Source: Variovorax paradoxus (GTDB lineage Bacteria > Pseudomonadota > Gammaproteobacteria > Burkholderiales > Burkholderiaceae_C). Taken from it: DNA of 64,000 nucleotides. Below are positions 50,115 through 58,523 of the stretch, piece after piece. The position numbers and the translations under genes are program-made. The notes below the pieces were generated by a model that worked only from the letters and a program-made list of their open reading frames with translations, did no database searches and was not told where the DNA came from. The first letter of the stretch is position 1; each line of letters starts with the position of its first letter. The stretch lies in the NCBI RefSeq assembly GCF_022009635.1, contig NZ_CP091716.1:2495001-2559000 (forward strand). Reading direction: 5' to 3'.

Positions 50115-51329
50115 ATGGCCGGCATCCAGCAACTCGGCGACGTCCGCAGCGGCAAGCTCGCGGGCAACATCAGTGCCTTCGGCCGCGCGCTGCGCCGTGC
50201 CGGCGTGCGCACCGACGCTGCCCGCATCGCGCTGGCGGCCGAGGCAGCCACGCTGGTGGGCGTGGAAGACAAGCTCGACCTGGGCGCCGCGATGGAAGCC
50301 GTGATGGTCAGCCGCGAACAAGACCGCATGGTGTTCCGCGAGCTGTTCGACGCCTGGTTCCGCGACCCGGAACTGGCCAACAAGCTGCTCGCGCAGATGC
50401 TGCCCAGCGCCGAAGGCAAGGCCGAGCCGTCGAAGCGCCGGCCGCGCGTGCGGGAGGCGCTCAGCGCGCCGCGCCATGCCGCCAGGCCGGCCGAGCTGGC
50501 CAAGCCCGACCGCGAGATCGAGTTCGACGCCGCCATGACCGCGAGCGACCGCCAGCGCTTGCAGCATGCCGACTTCAACGCGCTTGGCGCTTCCGAGTAC
50601 CAGCTGGTCGAACGGCTGGCGCGAGACATCGCGTTGCCGGTTCCGTCGCTGCCGTCGCGGCGTCTTCGCGCGGCGGGCGATGCCGGCCAGCAGCATGCGC
50701 GCATGCACTGGCCCGGCGTGCTGCACGAAGCGGCGCGCACCGGCGGCGAGATACTGCGACTGCCCCGGCTGGCGCGCCGCGAGCAACCCTTGCCGCTGCT
50801 GGTGCTGGTCGATGTCTCGGGCTCGATGGAGCGCTACGCGCGCCTCCTGCTGGCCTTTCTGCATGCTTCGACCCGGCGTGCCGGCCGGCGCGACGTGTTC
50901 GCCTTCGGCACCGGCCTGACCGACCTGACGCCGGCCTTCCGGCTGGCCGACACCGACGCCATGCTGGGCGCCGCCGGCGCTGCCATCGACGATTTCGCGG
51001 GCGGCACGCGGCTCGGCGCCTCGCTGGCCGAACTGCGCCGCGCCCATGCCCGCCGGCTGACCGGCCGCCGCACGCTGGTGCTGGTGATCAGCGACGGCCT
51101 GGACACCGGCGAGCCCGCCGTGCTGGAACAGGAACTGCTTTGGCTCAAGCGCCATTCGCGCCGGCTGCTGTGGCTCAACCCGCTGCTGCGCTTTGCCGGC
51201 TACGCCCCTCTGGCCCGTGGGGCCAGCGTGCTGCACCGCCATGCGGACGCGATGCTGGCGGTTCACAATCTCAACGCGCTCGAGCAGCTGGCCGCCAGCC
51301 TCGCCGCCCTGATGCGAGCCGGGCGTTGA
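50115..51329 (+). CDS. coxE: VWA-domain protein (CoxE-like)
   Basis: 404 residues. The C-terminal half is a von Willebrand A domain with the MIDAS motif DVSGSM (233-238), GGTRLG and ISDGLD. The N-terminal half is helical (about 15-175). CoxE partners the MoxR ATPase CoxD for metal insertion into the active site. Order D-E-G matches cox clusters. Predicted cytosolic. Confidence 0.88.
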   Translation: MAGIQQLGDVRSGKLAGNISAFGRALRRAGVRTDAARIALAAEAATLVGVEDKLDLGAAMEAVMVSREQDRMVFRELFDAWFRDPELANKLLAQMLPSAEGKAEPSKRRPRVREALSAPRHAARPAELAKPDREIEFDAAMTASDRQRLQHADFNALGASEYQLVERLARDIALPVPSLPSRRLRAAGDAGQQHARMHWPGVLHEAARTGGEILRLPRLARREQPLPLLVLVDVSGSMERYARLLLAFLHASTRRAGRRDVFAFGTGLTDLTPAFRLADTDAMLGAAGAAIDDFAGGTRLGASLAELRRAHARRLTGRRTLVLVISDGLDTGEPAVLEQELLWLKRHSRRLLWLNPLLRFAGYAPLARGASVLHRHADAMLAVHNLNALEQLAASLAALMRAGR

Positions 51330-51363
51330 AGCGCCCGGCATCGCCGAAAAAAGGAAGCCCACC

Positions 51364-51993
51364 ATGGAAATGCTCGGAAACCGCCACCTCGGCATCACCC
51401 AACAACAGGCCTGGGAAGCGCTCAACGACCCCGAGACGCTGAAGAAGTGCATTCCCGGCTGCGACAAGTTCGAGCTGACGGGCGACAACACCTACAGCGT
51501 CGCGCTCGCGGTGAAGATCGGCCCCGTCTCGGCCAAGTTCAACGGCAAGGTGGTGCTGTCGGACATCGTGGCGCCCGACGGCTACAAGCTGAGCTTCGAG
51601 GGGCAGGGCGGCGTGGCGGGTTTTGCCAAGGGCTCGTCGAGCGTCACGCTCAAGCCGGTGGCGGGCGATGCCGCAGCTACCGTCGCTCCGGTTGAAGAGC
51701 CTGTCGCGCCAGGCCCCGGCTGCGAGCTCGACTACACCGTGCAGGCCCAGGTCGGCGGCAAGATCGCCCAGCTCGGCCAGCGGCTGATCGACGGCGCGGC
51801 CAAGTCGACCGCCGACGATTTCTTCAAGCGCTTCGAGGCCGAGATGCAGAGCCGCTACGGCCCGCCGCCGGCCGCCGTCGCCGCGGAGACCGCCGAGGCG
51901 CCCGCCGAAAAGGCCGGCGTGATGTCCGGCCTCATGAAGAAGATCGGCCTGGGCAAGAAGGACGACGCCGTCCCGCCCGGCGACGCCGCCTGA
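51364..51993 (+). CDS. coxG: SRPBCC-family protein CoxG-like
   Basis: 209 residues. The N-terminal 150 residues follow the CoxG/START pattern (MEMLGNRHLGITQQQAWEAL, then CIPGCDKFELTG). After an Ala/Pro/Glu-rich linker, the C-terminus (VMSGLMKKIGLGKK) forms a short amphipathic basic helix, suited to membrane anchoring. CoxG has been linked to membrane attachment of the enzyme or to a lipid/quinone carrier role. An AAGGAAG Shine-Dalgarno precedes the ATG. Confidence 0.88.
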   Translation: MEMLGNRHLGITQQQAWEALNDPETLKKCIPGCDKFELTGDNTYSVALAVKIGPVSAKFNGKVVLSDIVAPDGYKLSFEGQGGVAGFAKGSSSVTLKPVAGDAAATVAPVEEPVAPGPGCELDYTVQAQVGGKIAQLGQRLIDGAAKSTADDFFKRFEAEMQSRYGPPPAAVAAETAEAPAEKAGVMSGLMKKIGLGKKDDAVPPGDAA

Positions 51994-52012
51994 GGAGCCG
52001 ACGGAGCGCGCC

Positions 52013-53035
52013 ATGGAAAACCTCGACGTCATGGTGCTGCGCACGCTGCGCGACTGGCGGCGTGCCGGCAAGCGCGCGCTGCTCGCCACCGTGGTGCGCA
52101 CCTGGGGCTCGTCGCCGCGGCCGGTGGGCTCGATCATGGCCCTGGCCGAAGACGGCGCGGTGGTCGGTTCGGTCTCGGGCGGCTGCATCGAGGACGACCT
52201 GATCGCGCGCTACAGCCATGCCCACGGCAAGGGCGAAGACGTGCCGCTGGGCGCGCCGCCCGCGCTCGTCAAGTACGGCATCACCGCCGACGAGGCGCAC
52301 CGCTTCGGCCTGCCCTGCGGCGGCACGCTGGAGCTGCTGCTCGAATACGCGCCCGATGCCGATTCGCTCGACCTGCTGGTCGCGCAGCTGGAGCAGGGCC
52401 GGCTCATGCGCCGCACCGTCGTGCTGGCCACCGGCGCGGTGCGGCTGGCGGAAGCCAGGGCGCCCGACGAACTCACGGTGAACGACACCGAGCTGACCAA
52501 CACCTTCGGCCCCGAGTACCGCATGCTGCTGATCGGTGCCGGCCAGCTCGCCGAGTACCTGGCGACCATGGCCAAGTTCAGCGGCTTCGCGGTCACGCTG
52601 TGCGACCCGCGCGCCGAGTACCGCACCGCCTGGTCGCTGCCCGGCGTGCACATCACGACAGAGATGCCCGACGACGCGGTGCTGGCCTTCAGGCCCGACC
52701 GCCGCAGCTGCGTGGTGGCGCTCACGCACGACCCCAAGCTCGACGACCTGGCGCTGCTCGAGGCGCTGCAGAGCGAGGCCTTCTACGTCGGCGCCATCGG
52801 CTCGCGCCGCAATGCCGACGCGCGGCGCGACCGCATGATCGAGCACTTCGACCAGACCGACGAGTCGCTCGCGCGGCTGCGGGGGCCGATCGGCATCTAC
52901 ATCGGCAGCAAGACGCCGCCGGAGATCGCGGTGAGCGTGATGGCCGAGATCCTCGCGGTGAAGAACGCGGTGACGCTGCCGCGCGAGGTGGAGGTGGCGC
53001 GCGCCAAGGAGATGCAGCAGTTGCAGCCGAGCTGA
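52013..53035 (+). CDS. XdhC/CoxF-family molybdenum cofactor maturation protein
   Basis: 340 residues in two domains: XdhC_CoxI (about 10-80, with GSSPRPVGSIMA and GSVSGGCIEDDL) and a Rossmann-like C-terminal domain (about 165-300, with LLIGAGQLAEYLA and AFYVGAIGSRRN). Such proteins bind the molybdenum cofactor and help sulfurate it before insertion. Last gene of the operon; it converges on the next cluster with 19 bp between stops and no visible terminator. Confidence 0.88.
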   Translation: MENLDVMVLRTLRDWRRAGKRALLATVVRTWGSSPRPVGSIMALAEDGAVVGSVSGGCIEDDLIARYSHAHGKGEDVPLGAPPALVKYGITADEAHRFGLPCGGTLELLLEYAPDADSLDLLVAQLEQGRLMRRTVVLATGAVRLAEARAPDELTVNDTELTNTFGPEYRMLLIGAGQLAEYLATMAKFSGFAVTLCDPRAEYRTAWSLPGVHITTEMPDDAVLAFRPDRRSCVVALTHDPKLDDLALLEALQSEAFYVGAIGSRRNADARRDRMIEHFDQTDESLARLRGPIGIYIGSKTPPEIAVSVMAEILAVKNAVTLPREVEVARAKEMQQLQPS

Positions 53036-53054
53036 GGTGGCAGCCGTTCCCGGT

Positions 53055-53858
53055 TCAGTCGACGCCGAGCAGGTCGTAGATCCGGCGCACGTAGGCGCCG
53101 AACTCCGGGCTGGTCTTCACGTGCAGCTTGCGCGGTTCCGGCAGGTCGATGCGGAAGAAGTCGGCCATGCGCGCGGGGCCCGCCGTCAGCACCGCGCAAT
53201 GCGAGCCCAGGAACACCGCTTCCTGGATGCTGTGCGTCACCACGATGAAGGTCTTGCGGCTCTGCTCCCAGATGCGCAGCATCTCCAGGTTCATCTTCTC
53301 GCGGGTCAGGGCGTCGAGCGCGCCGAAGGGCTCGTCCATCAGCACCAGCTTCGGGTCGTGGATCAGCGCGCGGGCGATGGCGGCGCGCTGCTGCATGCCG
53401 CCCGACAGCTCGTAGGGCAGCTTGTCGGCGAAGCCGGCGAGGCCGACCATTTCAAGCAGCTCGTGCGCGCGCTGCGTGGCGGCGCGGCGCTCCAGCCCGA
53501 GGATGTCGGCGGGCAGCAGCACGTTGTCGAGGATGGTGCGCCACTTCAGCAGCAGCGGCTGCTGAAACACCATCCCCACGTCGCGCCCGGCGTTGAAGCC
53601 GTGGCCGTCGGGACCGCCGATTTCCAGCGTGCCGCCGTCGTGGCCGTGCAGGCCCGAAAGGATCTTCAGCAGCGTCGACTTGCCGCAGCCCGAAGGTCCG
53701 ACCAGCGAAATCATGTCGCCCGCGTCGACGTCCATCGTCACGTCGGAGACCGCCAGGAATTCCTCGTTGCGCTTGCGGTAGACCTTGCGCAGTTGCCGCA
53801 TGCGGATCAGCGGCACCTGCTGCTGCGCATCCATGCGGGGTTGCAGCACCGCGCTCAT
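53055..53858 (-). CDS. ABC transporter ATP-binding protein, nitrate/sulfonate/pyrimidine type
   Basis: 267 residues. Walker A GPSGCGKST (54-62), Q-loop FQQPLLLKWRT, signature LSGGMQQRAAIARAL, Walker B LVLMDEPFGALDA and switch VTHSIQEAVFLG define the TauB/SsuB/ThiZ branch. The partner permease (56839) and binding protein (58524) are in the same cluster but separated by three enzyme genes, which shows that transport and metabolism are one unit. ATG at 53858 overlaps the preceding stop (ATGA). Confidence 0.88.
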   Translation of the reverse strand: MSAVLQPRMDAQQQVPLIRMRQLRKVYRKRNEEFLAVSDVTMDVDAGDMISLVGPSGCGKSTLLKILSGLHGHDGGTLEIGGPDGHGFNAGRDVGMVFQQPLLLKWRTILDNVLLPADILGLERRAATQRAHELLEMVGLAGFADKLPYELSGGMQQRAAIARALIHDPKLVLMDEPFGALDALTREKMNLEMLRIWEQSRKTFIVVTHSIQEAVFLGSHCAVLTAGPARMADFFRIDLPEPRKLHVKTSPEFGAYVRRIYDLLGVD

Positions 53859-54922
53859 GCCAGCCACCGCGCCAGGTTGTCGCGCACGAAGGCGTCGTCG
53901 GCCAGGTCGCCGTGCTGGCGGTATACGCGGTCGATCTCGGCCGATTGACCCTTGCCCAGGCCTTCTTCAGGGTCCAGGCACCAGATGCCTTCGAGCAGGC
54001 CCTGGCGCCGCAGCACCTCGTGGCAGCCCGCGATGCAGCCGTGGAAGTTGTTGGCCACGTCGAAGAAGGCGGCGTTGCAGTCGGTCACGCGCGAGTCGAG
54101 CGCGAGCAGGGCGGGGCTCAGCGTGCCGCCGTTCTCGGCGAGCTCGGCCTTGATCTGCCGCAACTGCTTCACCGCGCTCGAGGTCCACACCGACCAGTGG
54201 CCGAGCAGCCCGCCGCGAAAGCGTACCTGCACCGGCGCGCCGTCGCGCATGGCGGCAAAGGGCAGCGCGAGGTCGAGCACGATGTGGTCGTCGTTGCCGG
54301 TGTAGAGGAACACGCGCTCCTCGGCACGCGCATCGACCAGTCCGCGCACCACGTCGATGGTGCGGTAGCGGTTGAAGGGCGCGACCTTGATGGCCAGCGC
54401 GTTGGGAATGAGCGCGAAGCGGCGCCAGAAGTCGCTCGACAGGATCGGCCCGCCCACCACGGTCTGCAGGTAGAAGCCGATCAGCGGAATCTCCTGTGCC
54501 ACGGCCTCGCAATGGGCGATGAGTTCGTCTTCCGACGAGCCCGCGAGCGCCGCGAGGCTCAGCAGGCCCGCGTGGTAGCCGAGCGAAACGGCCGTGCGGG
54601 CTTCGGCCTGCGCCTGGGCGGTGGGGCCGCAGAGGCCGGCGATCATCGCCATCGGCCGGTCGCTCCAGGCCAGGCGGTCCTGCATCGCGGCCTCGAGCAC
54701 GGTGGCGTACAGGCCGCGTTCGCGGATGGCGAACTGCGTGGTGTGCACGCCCACCGCCAGGCCGCCCGCGCCGGCATCGACGTAGTAGCGGGTCAGTGCG
54801 CGCTGGCGCCGGCGGTCGAGCTGGCGCGACGCGTCGAGCGCGAGCGGATGCGCGGGAATCACCGTGCCTTGCGACAGCAGCGCAAGAACGTCGGCGGGGA
54901 GGTTGGAGCGGTTCAGTGGCAT
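53855..54922 (-). CDS. Dihydrodipicolinate synthase (DapA)-family lyase/aldolase
   Basis: 355 residues with a TIM-barrel DapA fold. The Schiff-base lysine is K179 (NALAIKVAPFNRYR) and Y151 (IGFYLQ) is its catalytic tyrosine, the same 28-residue spacing as Y133/K161 in E. coli DapA. The usual GTTGE substrate loop is not apparent; VHTTQFAIRERG occupies a similar place. It is probably a catabolic lyase or dehydratase rather than lysine-pathway DapA. ATGA overlap with the ATPase gene. The substrate should be what the linked ABC transporter imports. Confidence 0.82.
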   Translation of the reverse strand: MPLNRSNLPADVLALLSQGTVIPAHPLALDASRQLDRRRQRALTRYYVDAGAGGLAVGVHTTQFAIRERGLYATVLEAAMQDRLAWSDRPMAMIAGLCGPTAQAQAEARTAVSLGYHAGLLSLAALAGSSEDELIAHCEAVAQEIPLIGFYLQTVVGGPILSSDFWRRFALIPNALAIKVAPFNRYRTIDVVRGLVDARAEERVFLYTGNDDHIVLDLALPFAAMRDGAPVQVRFRGGLLGHWSVWTSSAVKQLRQIKAELAENGGTLSPALLALDSRVTDCNAAFFDVANNFHGCIAGCHEVLRRQGLLEGIWCLDPEEGLGKGQSAEIDRVYRQHGDLADDAFVRDNLARWLA

Positions 54923-54933
54923 GTGCGGATTCC

Positions 54934-55788
54934 TCAGCCGAACTCGGGGCCGGCGATGGCGTGGATGAAGGCGGGTTGTCCGGTGGGTGCGGCGGTGCCG
55001 GGGCGCGTGGCGCGGGCCATGCGCGCGAAGCCGCGCTGCGGCGTGAAGCCCGCGTCGCGCAGCGCCTGCGTCATGGCTTTGCGGTGGTCGGGCACGTCGA
55101 TGAAGATGCGACCGGCAATGCCGCGCACCGCGGCCTGCAGCAAGGTGGCGGCCGTGCGCTCGCTGGCGGCCAGCAGAGGGCCGATCTGGTGGGCGGTGCG
55201 GCCCGCGCGCACCAGGCCGAAGCCCAGGCCGTTGCGCACGCAGCGGCTGTCCTCGCGGTCGAGCAGGTCGGTCAGCACGGCGGGGCGGGCGATGCCCAGC
55301 GCTTGCGCGTCGAGCGCGCAGAGGGCGGCCAGGCCGTCGATCGAGGGCTTGGCGGTCGGCGGCGGCGGGGCGGCATGGCCCGTGTCGGTGGTCTCGCGCT
55401 GCCAGCGCGTGAGCCGCCACAGCGGCGTGAAGCCGGCGCTGGTGTAGATGGGCTCGCCTTGCGGCGTGGCGTCGAGCATCGCGACGAGGCCGTTCTCCTT
55501 CACCTGCTCGAGGCAGCGCGCGAACACCGCCTGGCCCAGGCCTTGCCCGCGCGCTTCGGGCGTCACCAGGATCATGCTGATCCAGGCCGCGCCCTCCATC
55601 GGCAGCACCGCGCCGCTGGCGACGATGCTGCCCTTGCCGTCGCGCACCATGTGCACCGTGCCCAGCCGTGCGAACAGCCGCCAGTCGCGCGCGGTCTGGT
55701 TCCAGCCGCTGGCCGCGACCAGCGCGTCGAGCATCGGCGCGATGTCCGGCGTGATGGAGGCGAGCGTTTCGACGGCGGGGGTTGTCAC
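54934..55788 (-). CDS. GNAT-family N-acetyltransferase, two-domain
   Basis: 284 residues. The N-terminal GNAT domain has the acetyl-CoA motif VTPEARGQGLGQAVFARCLE near residue 75-95; a C-terminal domain of about 100 residues (ILAASERTAATLLQAA region) resembles the second half found in similar tandem GNAT proteins. The start is GTG at 55788, 4 bp after the epimerase-like stop. It could acetylate the imported compound or an intermediate. No substrate is predictable. Confidence 0.82.
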   Translation of the reverse strand: MTTPAVETLASITPDIAPMLDALVAASGWNQTARDWRLFARLGTVHMVRDGKGSIVASGAVLPMEGAAWISMILVTPEARGQGLGQAVFARCLEQVKENGLVAMLDATPQGEPIYTSAGFTPLWRLTRWQRETTDTGHAAPPPPTAKPSIDGLAALCALDAQALGIARPAVLTDLLDREDSRCVRNGLGFGLVRAGRTAHQIGPLLAASERTAATLLQAAVRGIAGRIFIDVPDHRKAMTQALRDAGFTPQRGFARMARATRPGTAAPTGQPAFIHAIAGPEFG

Positions 55789-55792
55789 GGCG

Positions 55793-56842
55793 TCAGTACT
55801 TTCCGTCGCGCGATTCGAACTTGGTCGGCTTGCCGTACTGGCGCTGCTCGCGCGAGATCCAGTCGGCGACCCAGCGGATCTGCTGCGCCAGCGGCACGCG
55901 CGGATAGCCGAAGAGGCGCTCGGCCTCGCCGGTGTTCATGAGCCAGGCGGTGGAGGCTTCTTGCCCGCTGATGGTCACGGGCTTGCCGAAGTAGTGGCCG
56001 AAAGCCTCGGCCAGCCAGCGGATCGAAGTGGTCTCCGGGCCGCTCACGTTGAGCGGCGAGGTCGGCACGGTGGCGGCGGCCAGGCAGCGCAGCGCCTGCG
56101 CGTTCGCGTCGCCCTGCCAGATCACGTTGACGTGCCCCATGGTCACGTCGACCGGCTCGCCGCGCCACACCTTCAGCGCCACGTCGGCCAGCACGCCGTA
56201 GCGCAGGTCGATGGCGTAGCTCAGGCGGAACAGGCGCCCGGGCGTGCCGTGCTGCTGCGAGAAGTACTCGAACATGCGCTCGCGGCCCACGCAGGAGTTG
56301 GCGTATTCGCCGGGCGGGTTGGGCGCGTCGCTCTCGCTGGCGCCCTGGCTGGTCACCGGCACGAAGGGGTACACGCAGGCGGTCGAGAAGGCCACGATGC
56401 GCGACGCCCGAAAGTGCTCCGCCACCAGCGCCGGCACGTGCGCGTTCATGGCCCAGGTCAGCGGGTTGTTCGCGTCCGCGCCGAACTTGCGCCCAGCCAT
56501 GAACACCACGTTGGCGCACTGCGGCAGCTGCGCGATGGCGGCGCGGTCGAGCAGGTCGCAGGCGATGGTCTCGATGCCGTGCGCTTCCAGCGATTCGCGC
56601 ACGCCGGCCTCGCTGAAGCGGGCCACCGCGATCACGCGGCGGCCGGGCATCGCGTTCTTCGCGAGGCGGGCGAGCGTCGGGCCCATCTTGCCGCCCACGC
56701 CGAGGATCATCAGGTCGCCGTCGATGCGCGCCATGTCGCGCACCAGGTCGCGCGAGGGGGTGGCCAGGTAGTCTTCGAGCGCGGCTTCGGTCTCGAAGCG
56801 CTCGGGAAAGGGAAGGTCGTCGAGGACAGGAGTGGTGTTCAT
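55793..56842 (-). CDS. NAD-dependent epimerase/dehydratase-like protein with altered catalytic motif
   Basis: 349 residues of the extended SDR class. The NAD-binding glycine motif is LGVGGKMG (48-55), and FSTACVY holds the catalytic Ser/Thr region. The expected YxxxK reads Y180-A-N-S-C184, so the lysine is replaced by cysteine (TGC). It may bind a nucleotide or sugar-like ligand without normal epimerase chemistry. It overlaps the permease gene by ATGA and is followed 4 bp later by the GNAT gene. Confidence 0.82.
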   Translation of the reverse strand: MNTTPVLDDLPFPERFETEAALEDYLATPSRDLVRDMARIDGDLMILGVGGKMGPTLARLAKNAMPGRRVIAVARFSEAGVRESLEAHGIETIACDLLDRAAIAQLPQCANVVFMAGRKFGADANNPLTWAMNAHVPALVAEHFRASRIVAFSTACVYPFVPVTSQGASESDAPNPPGEYANSCVGRERMFEYFSQQHGTPGRLFRLSYAIDLRYGVLADVALKVWRGEPVDVTMGHVNVIWQGDANAQALRCLAAATVPTSPLNVSGPETTSIRWLAEAFGHYFGKPVTISGQEASTAWLMNTGEAERLFGYPRVPLAQQIRWVADWISREQRQYGKPTKFESRDGKY

Positions 56843-57666
56843 TGGATTCTTGCGTCCTGGGTGATGAAAAGGCGCTCCAGCAGGAGCACCAGCAGGTAGA
56901 GCAGAACGCCCAGGCCCGTGATGAGCAGCACGGCCATGAAGACCGCGGGCGTGTCGAGGGAGGCCTGCACCTGGATCATCAGATAGCCCAGGCCCCGTTC
57001 CGAGGCGATGAACTCGCCGACCACCGCGCCCGCCACGGCGAGGATGGTCGCGACCTTCATGCCCGAGAACACGTAGGGCAGCGAGCCCGGCAGCTGGATG
57101 TAGCGGAACAGCTGCCAGCGCGAGCCCTTGAGCGCGCGCACCAGGTCGAGCAGCTCGGGCTCGGTCTCGTTCAGGCCGCGGATGGTGGTCAGCAGGATCG
57201 GGAAGAAGCAGAGACTGAAGGTGATGAGGATGTTCGGCCCGATGCCGTAGCTGAACCACACGATCACCAGCGGGCCCATCGCCACCTTCGGAATCATGTT
57301 GAGCGTGACCAGCAGCGGGAACGCCAGCAGCATCAGCCGGCGGCTGGTGATGAAGAGCAGGGCGCAAAGAATGCCCAGCACCAGGCCCAGCGCGTAGCCG
57401 CCGAACACCTCGACGGCGGTGACGCCGGTGTTCTTCAGCCAGCTGTAGTTGGGGTTGAAGAGCGTGGCCAGCACCTTCGACGGCGCCGGCAGGATGAAGG
57501 GCTGGATCGCGAAGACCCGCACCACCAGTTCCCACAGTGCGATGCCCGCGATGTGCACCGCGACCACGATGGCCCAGCGGTGCCATTCGGGGCGTTCGCC
57601 GCTGGCCGTCGTCTTGCCTGGCGTCGCGATTGCAGGGGGCGCCAGCGCGCCTTCAGGTGCCGTCAT
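56839..57666 (-). CDS. ABC transporter permease, TauC/SsuC type
   Basis: 275 residues with six to seven hydrophobic segments and the EAA loop [20 protein letters not shown], cited as landmark. It belongs to the nitrate/sulfonate/taurine/pyrimidine class. ATG at 57666 was preferred for GGGAA upstream; ATGs at 57705 and 57729 are in frame but the last lies against the TetR-type operator. First gene of the five-gene minus unit. Confidence 0.86.
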   Translation of the reverse strand: MTAPEGALAPPAIATPGKTTASGERPEWHRWAIVVAVHIAGIALWELVVRVFAIQPFILPAPSKVLATLFNPNYSWLKNTGVTAVEVFGGYALGLVLGILCALLFITSRRLMLLAFPLLVTLNMIPKVAMGPLVIVWFSYGIGPNILITFSLCFFPILLTTIRGLNETEPELLDLVRALKGSRWQLFRYIQLPGSLPYVFSGMKVATILAVAGAVVGEFIASERGLGYLMIQVQASLDTPAVFMAVLLITGLGVLLYLLVLLLERLFITQDARIQ

Positions 57667-57725
57667 TTCAATTCCCGGGTCGTAGGAAGCAATGCGGCGG
57701 ATCATAGGAGCCGAGTCGGCTCGAG

Positions 57726-57741
57726 TCAACCAACTGGTTGA
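57726..57741. promoter_or_regulatory. TetR-type operator 1, TCAACCA-N2-TGGTTGA
   Basis: Perfect 7-bp inverted repeat with a 2-base spacer, in the gap between the TetR stop (57755) and the permease start (57666). A second, related site lies upstream of the TetR gene at 58460-58481. Location upstream of the permease operon suggests that the same regulator controls it. Confidence 0.62.
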
Positions 57742-57754
57742 TATTTTTCTGGAG

Positions 57755-58414
57755 TCAGGGTCGCAGGGCGTTCAGCGCGAATTCGATGACGTGCCGCCGG
57801 CGCTTGAGCAGCGCGCCGCGCGAGTCCAGCGCCTTGCCGAAGATGGCCGACAGCGTGTGGTTGTTGGAGAAGAAGAAGTACGAGATGCCGGCGATCGAGA
57901 TGTAGAGGTTGATCGCGTCGAAGTCGGGCCGGAACACGCCGGCGGCCACGCCGCGCTCCAGCGTGGCCTCGAGCATCTCGATGAAGGGCGAGTGCATCTT
58001 CTGCAGCCGCTCCGACTCGCGCAGGTGCGAGCCGTGGTTGCGGTTCTCGTCGGCCAGCAGCGCGATGAATTCGGGGTGCTCGGCCAGGTAGTCGAAGGAG
58101 AAAGCGACCAGCTGCGACATCGCCTCCAGCGGCTCCAGCGCGCCGAGCGTGAGCTTCTGTTCCTTCTCGCGGATCTCGGCGTAGACCGATTCGAGCGCCA
58201 CCAGGTACAGGCCCTGCTTGCTGTCGAAGTAGTGATAGACGAGCTGCTTGTTGACGCCCGCCTCGGAGGCGATCACGTCGACCCGCGCGCCCGCGAATCC
58301 CTTGCTGGCGAACTCCGCCACGGCGGCGGCGATGAGGGCCTGCTTGGCGGCGGCGGGGTCGCGCTCGCGCTTCGTGGCCGGGGCTGCGGTGGTGCTGGAA
58401 GAGGTTTCGGGCAT
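57755..58414 (-). CDS. TetR/AcrR-family transcriptional regulator
   Basis: 219 residues. HTH at about 24-70 (FAGARVDVIASEAGVNKQLVYHYFDSK, shown by its parts VDVIASEAGV and LVYHYFDSKQGLY), then a helical ligand domain. Divergent from the NMT1-type binding protein by 109 bp and upstream of the permease operon on the same strand. Two matching palindromes flank it, so it is the probable repressor of both units. A Ser/Thr/Ala-rich 15-residue N-terminus precedes the HTH. Confidence 0.87.
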   Translation of the reverse strand: MPETSSSTTAAPATKRERDPAAAKQALIAAAVAEFASKGFAGARVDVIASEAGVNKQLVYHYFDSKQGLYLVALESVYAEIREKEQKLTLGALEPLEAMSQLVAFSFDYLAEHPEFIALLADENRNHGSHLRESERLQKMHSPFIEMLEATLERGVAAGVFRPDFDAINLYISIAGISYFFFSNNHTLSAIFGKALDSRGALLKRRRHVIEFALNALRP

Positions 58415-58459
58415 GGTGAATGGATTCTGGCTTGTTGCAGGGACAGCATCGATTGCCTG

Positions 58460-58481
58460 TCAACCAAACAGTTGGTAATAT
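58460..58481. promoter_or_regulatory. TetR-type operator 2, ACCAA-N4-TTGGT within TCAACCAA...AATAT
   Basis: Inverted repeat ACCAA (58463-58467) and TTGGT (58472-58476). It shares TCAACCAA and the trailing GTTG/ATAT pattern with the site at 57726-57741. It lies in the 109-bp divergent gap, 43 bases before the binding-protein start, so it can act on both promoters. Confidence 0.6.
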
Positions 58482-58523
58482 GATTTTCAGCCTCTGTTTT
58501 TACCCTCTTTTGGAGTGATCCGC

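Noticed and set aside
53036..53054. Terminator between xdhC and the convergent ABC ATPase gene
   Set aside because: The 19-bp gap has no stem of useful length and no T run on either strand.
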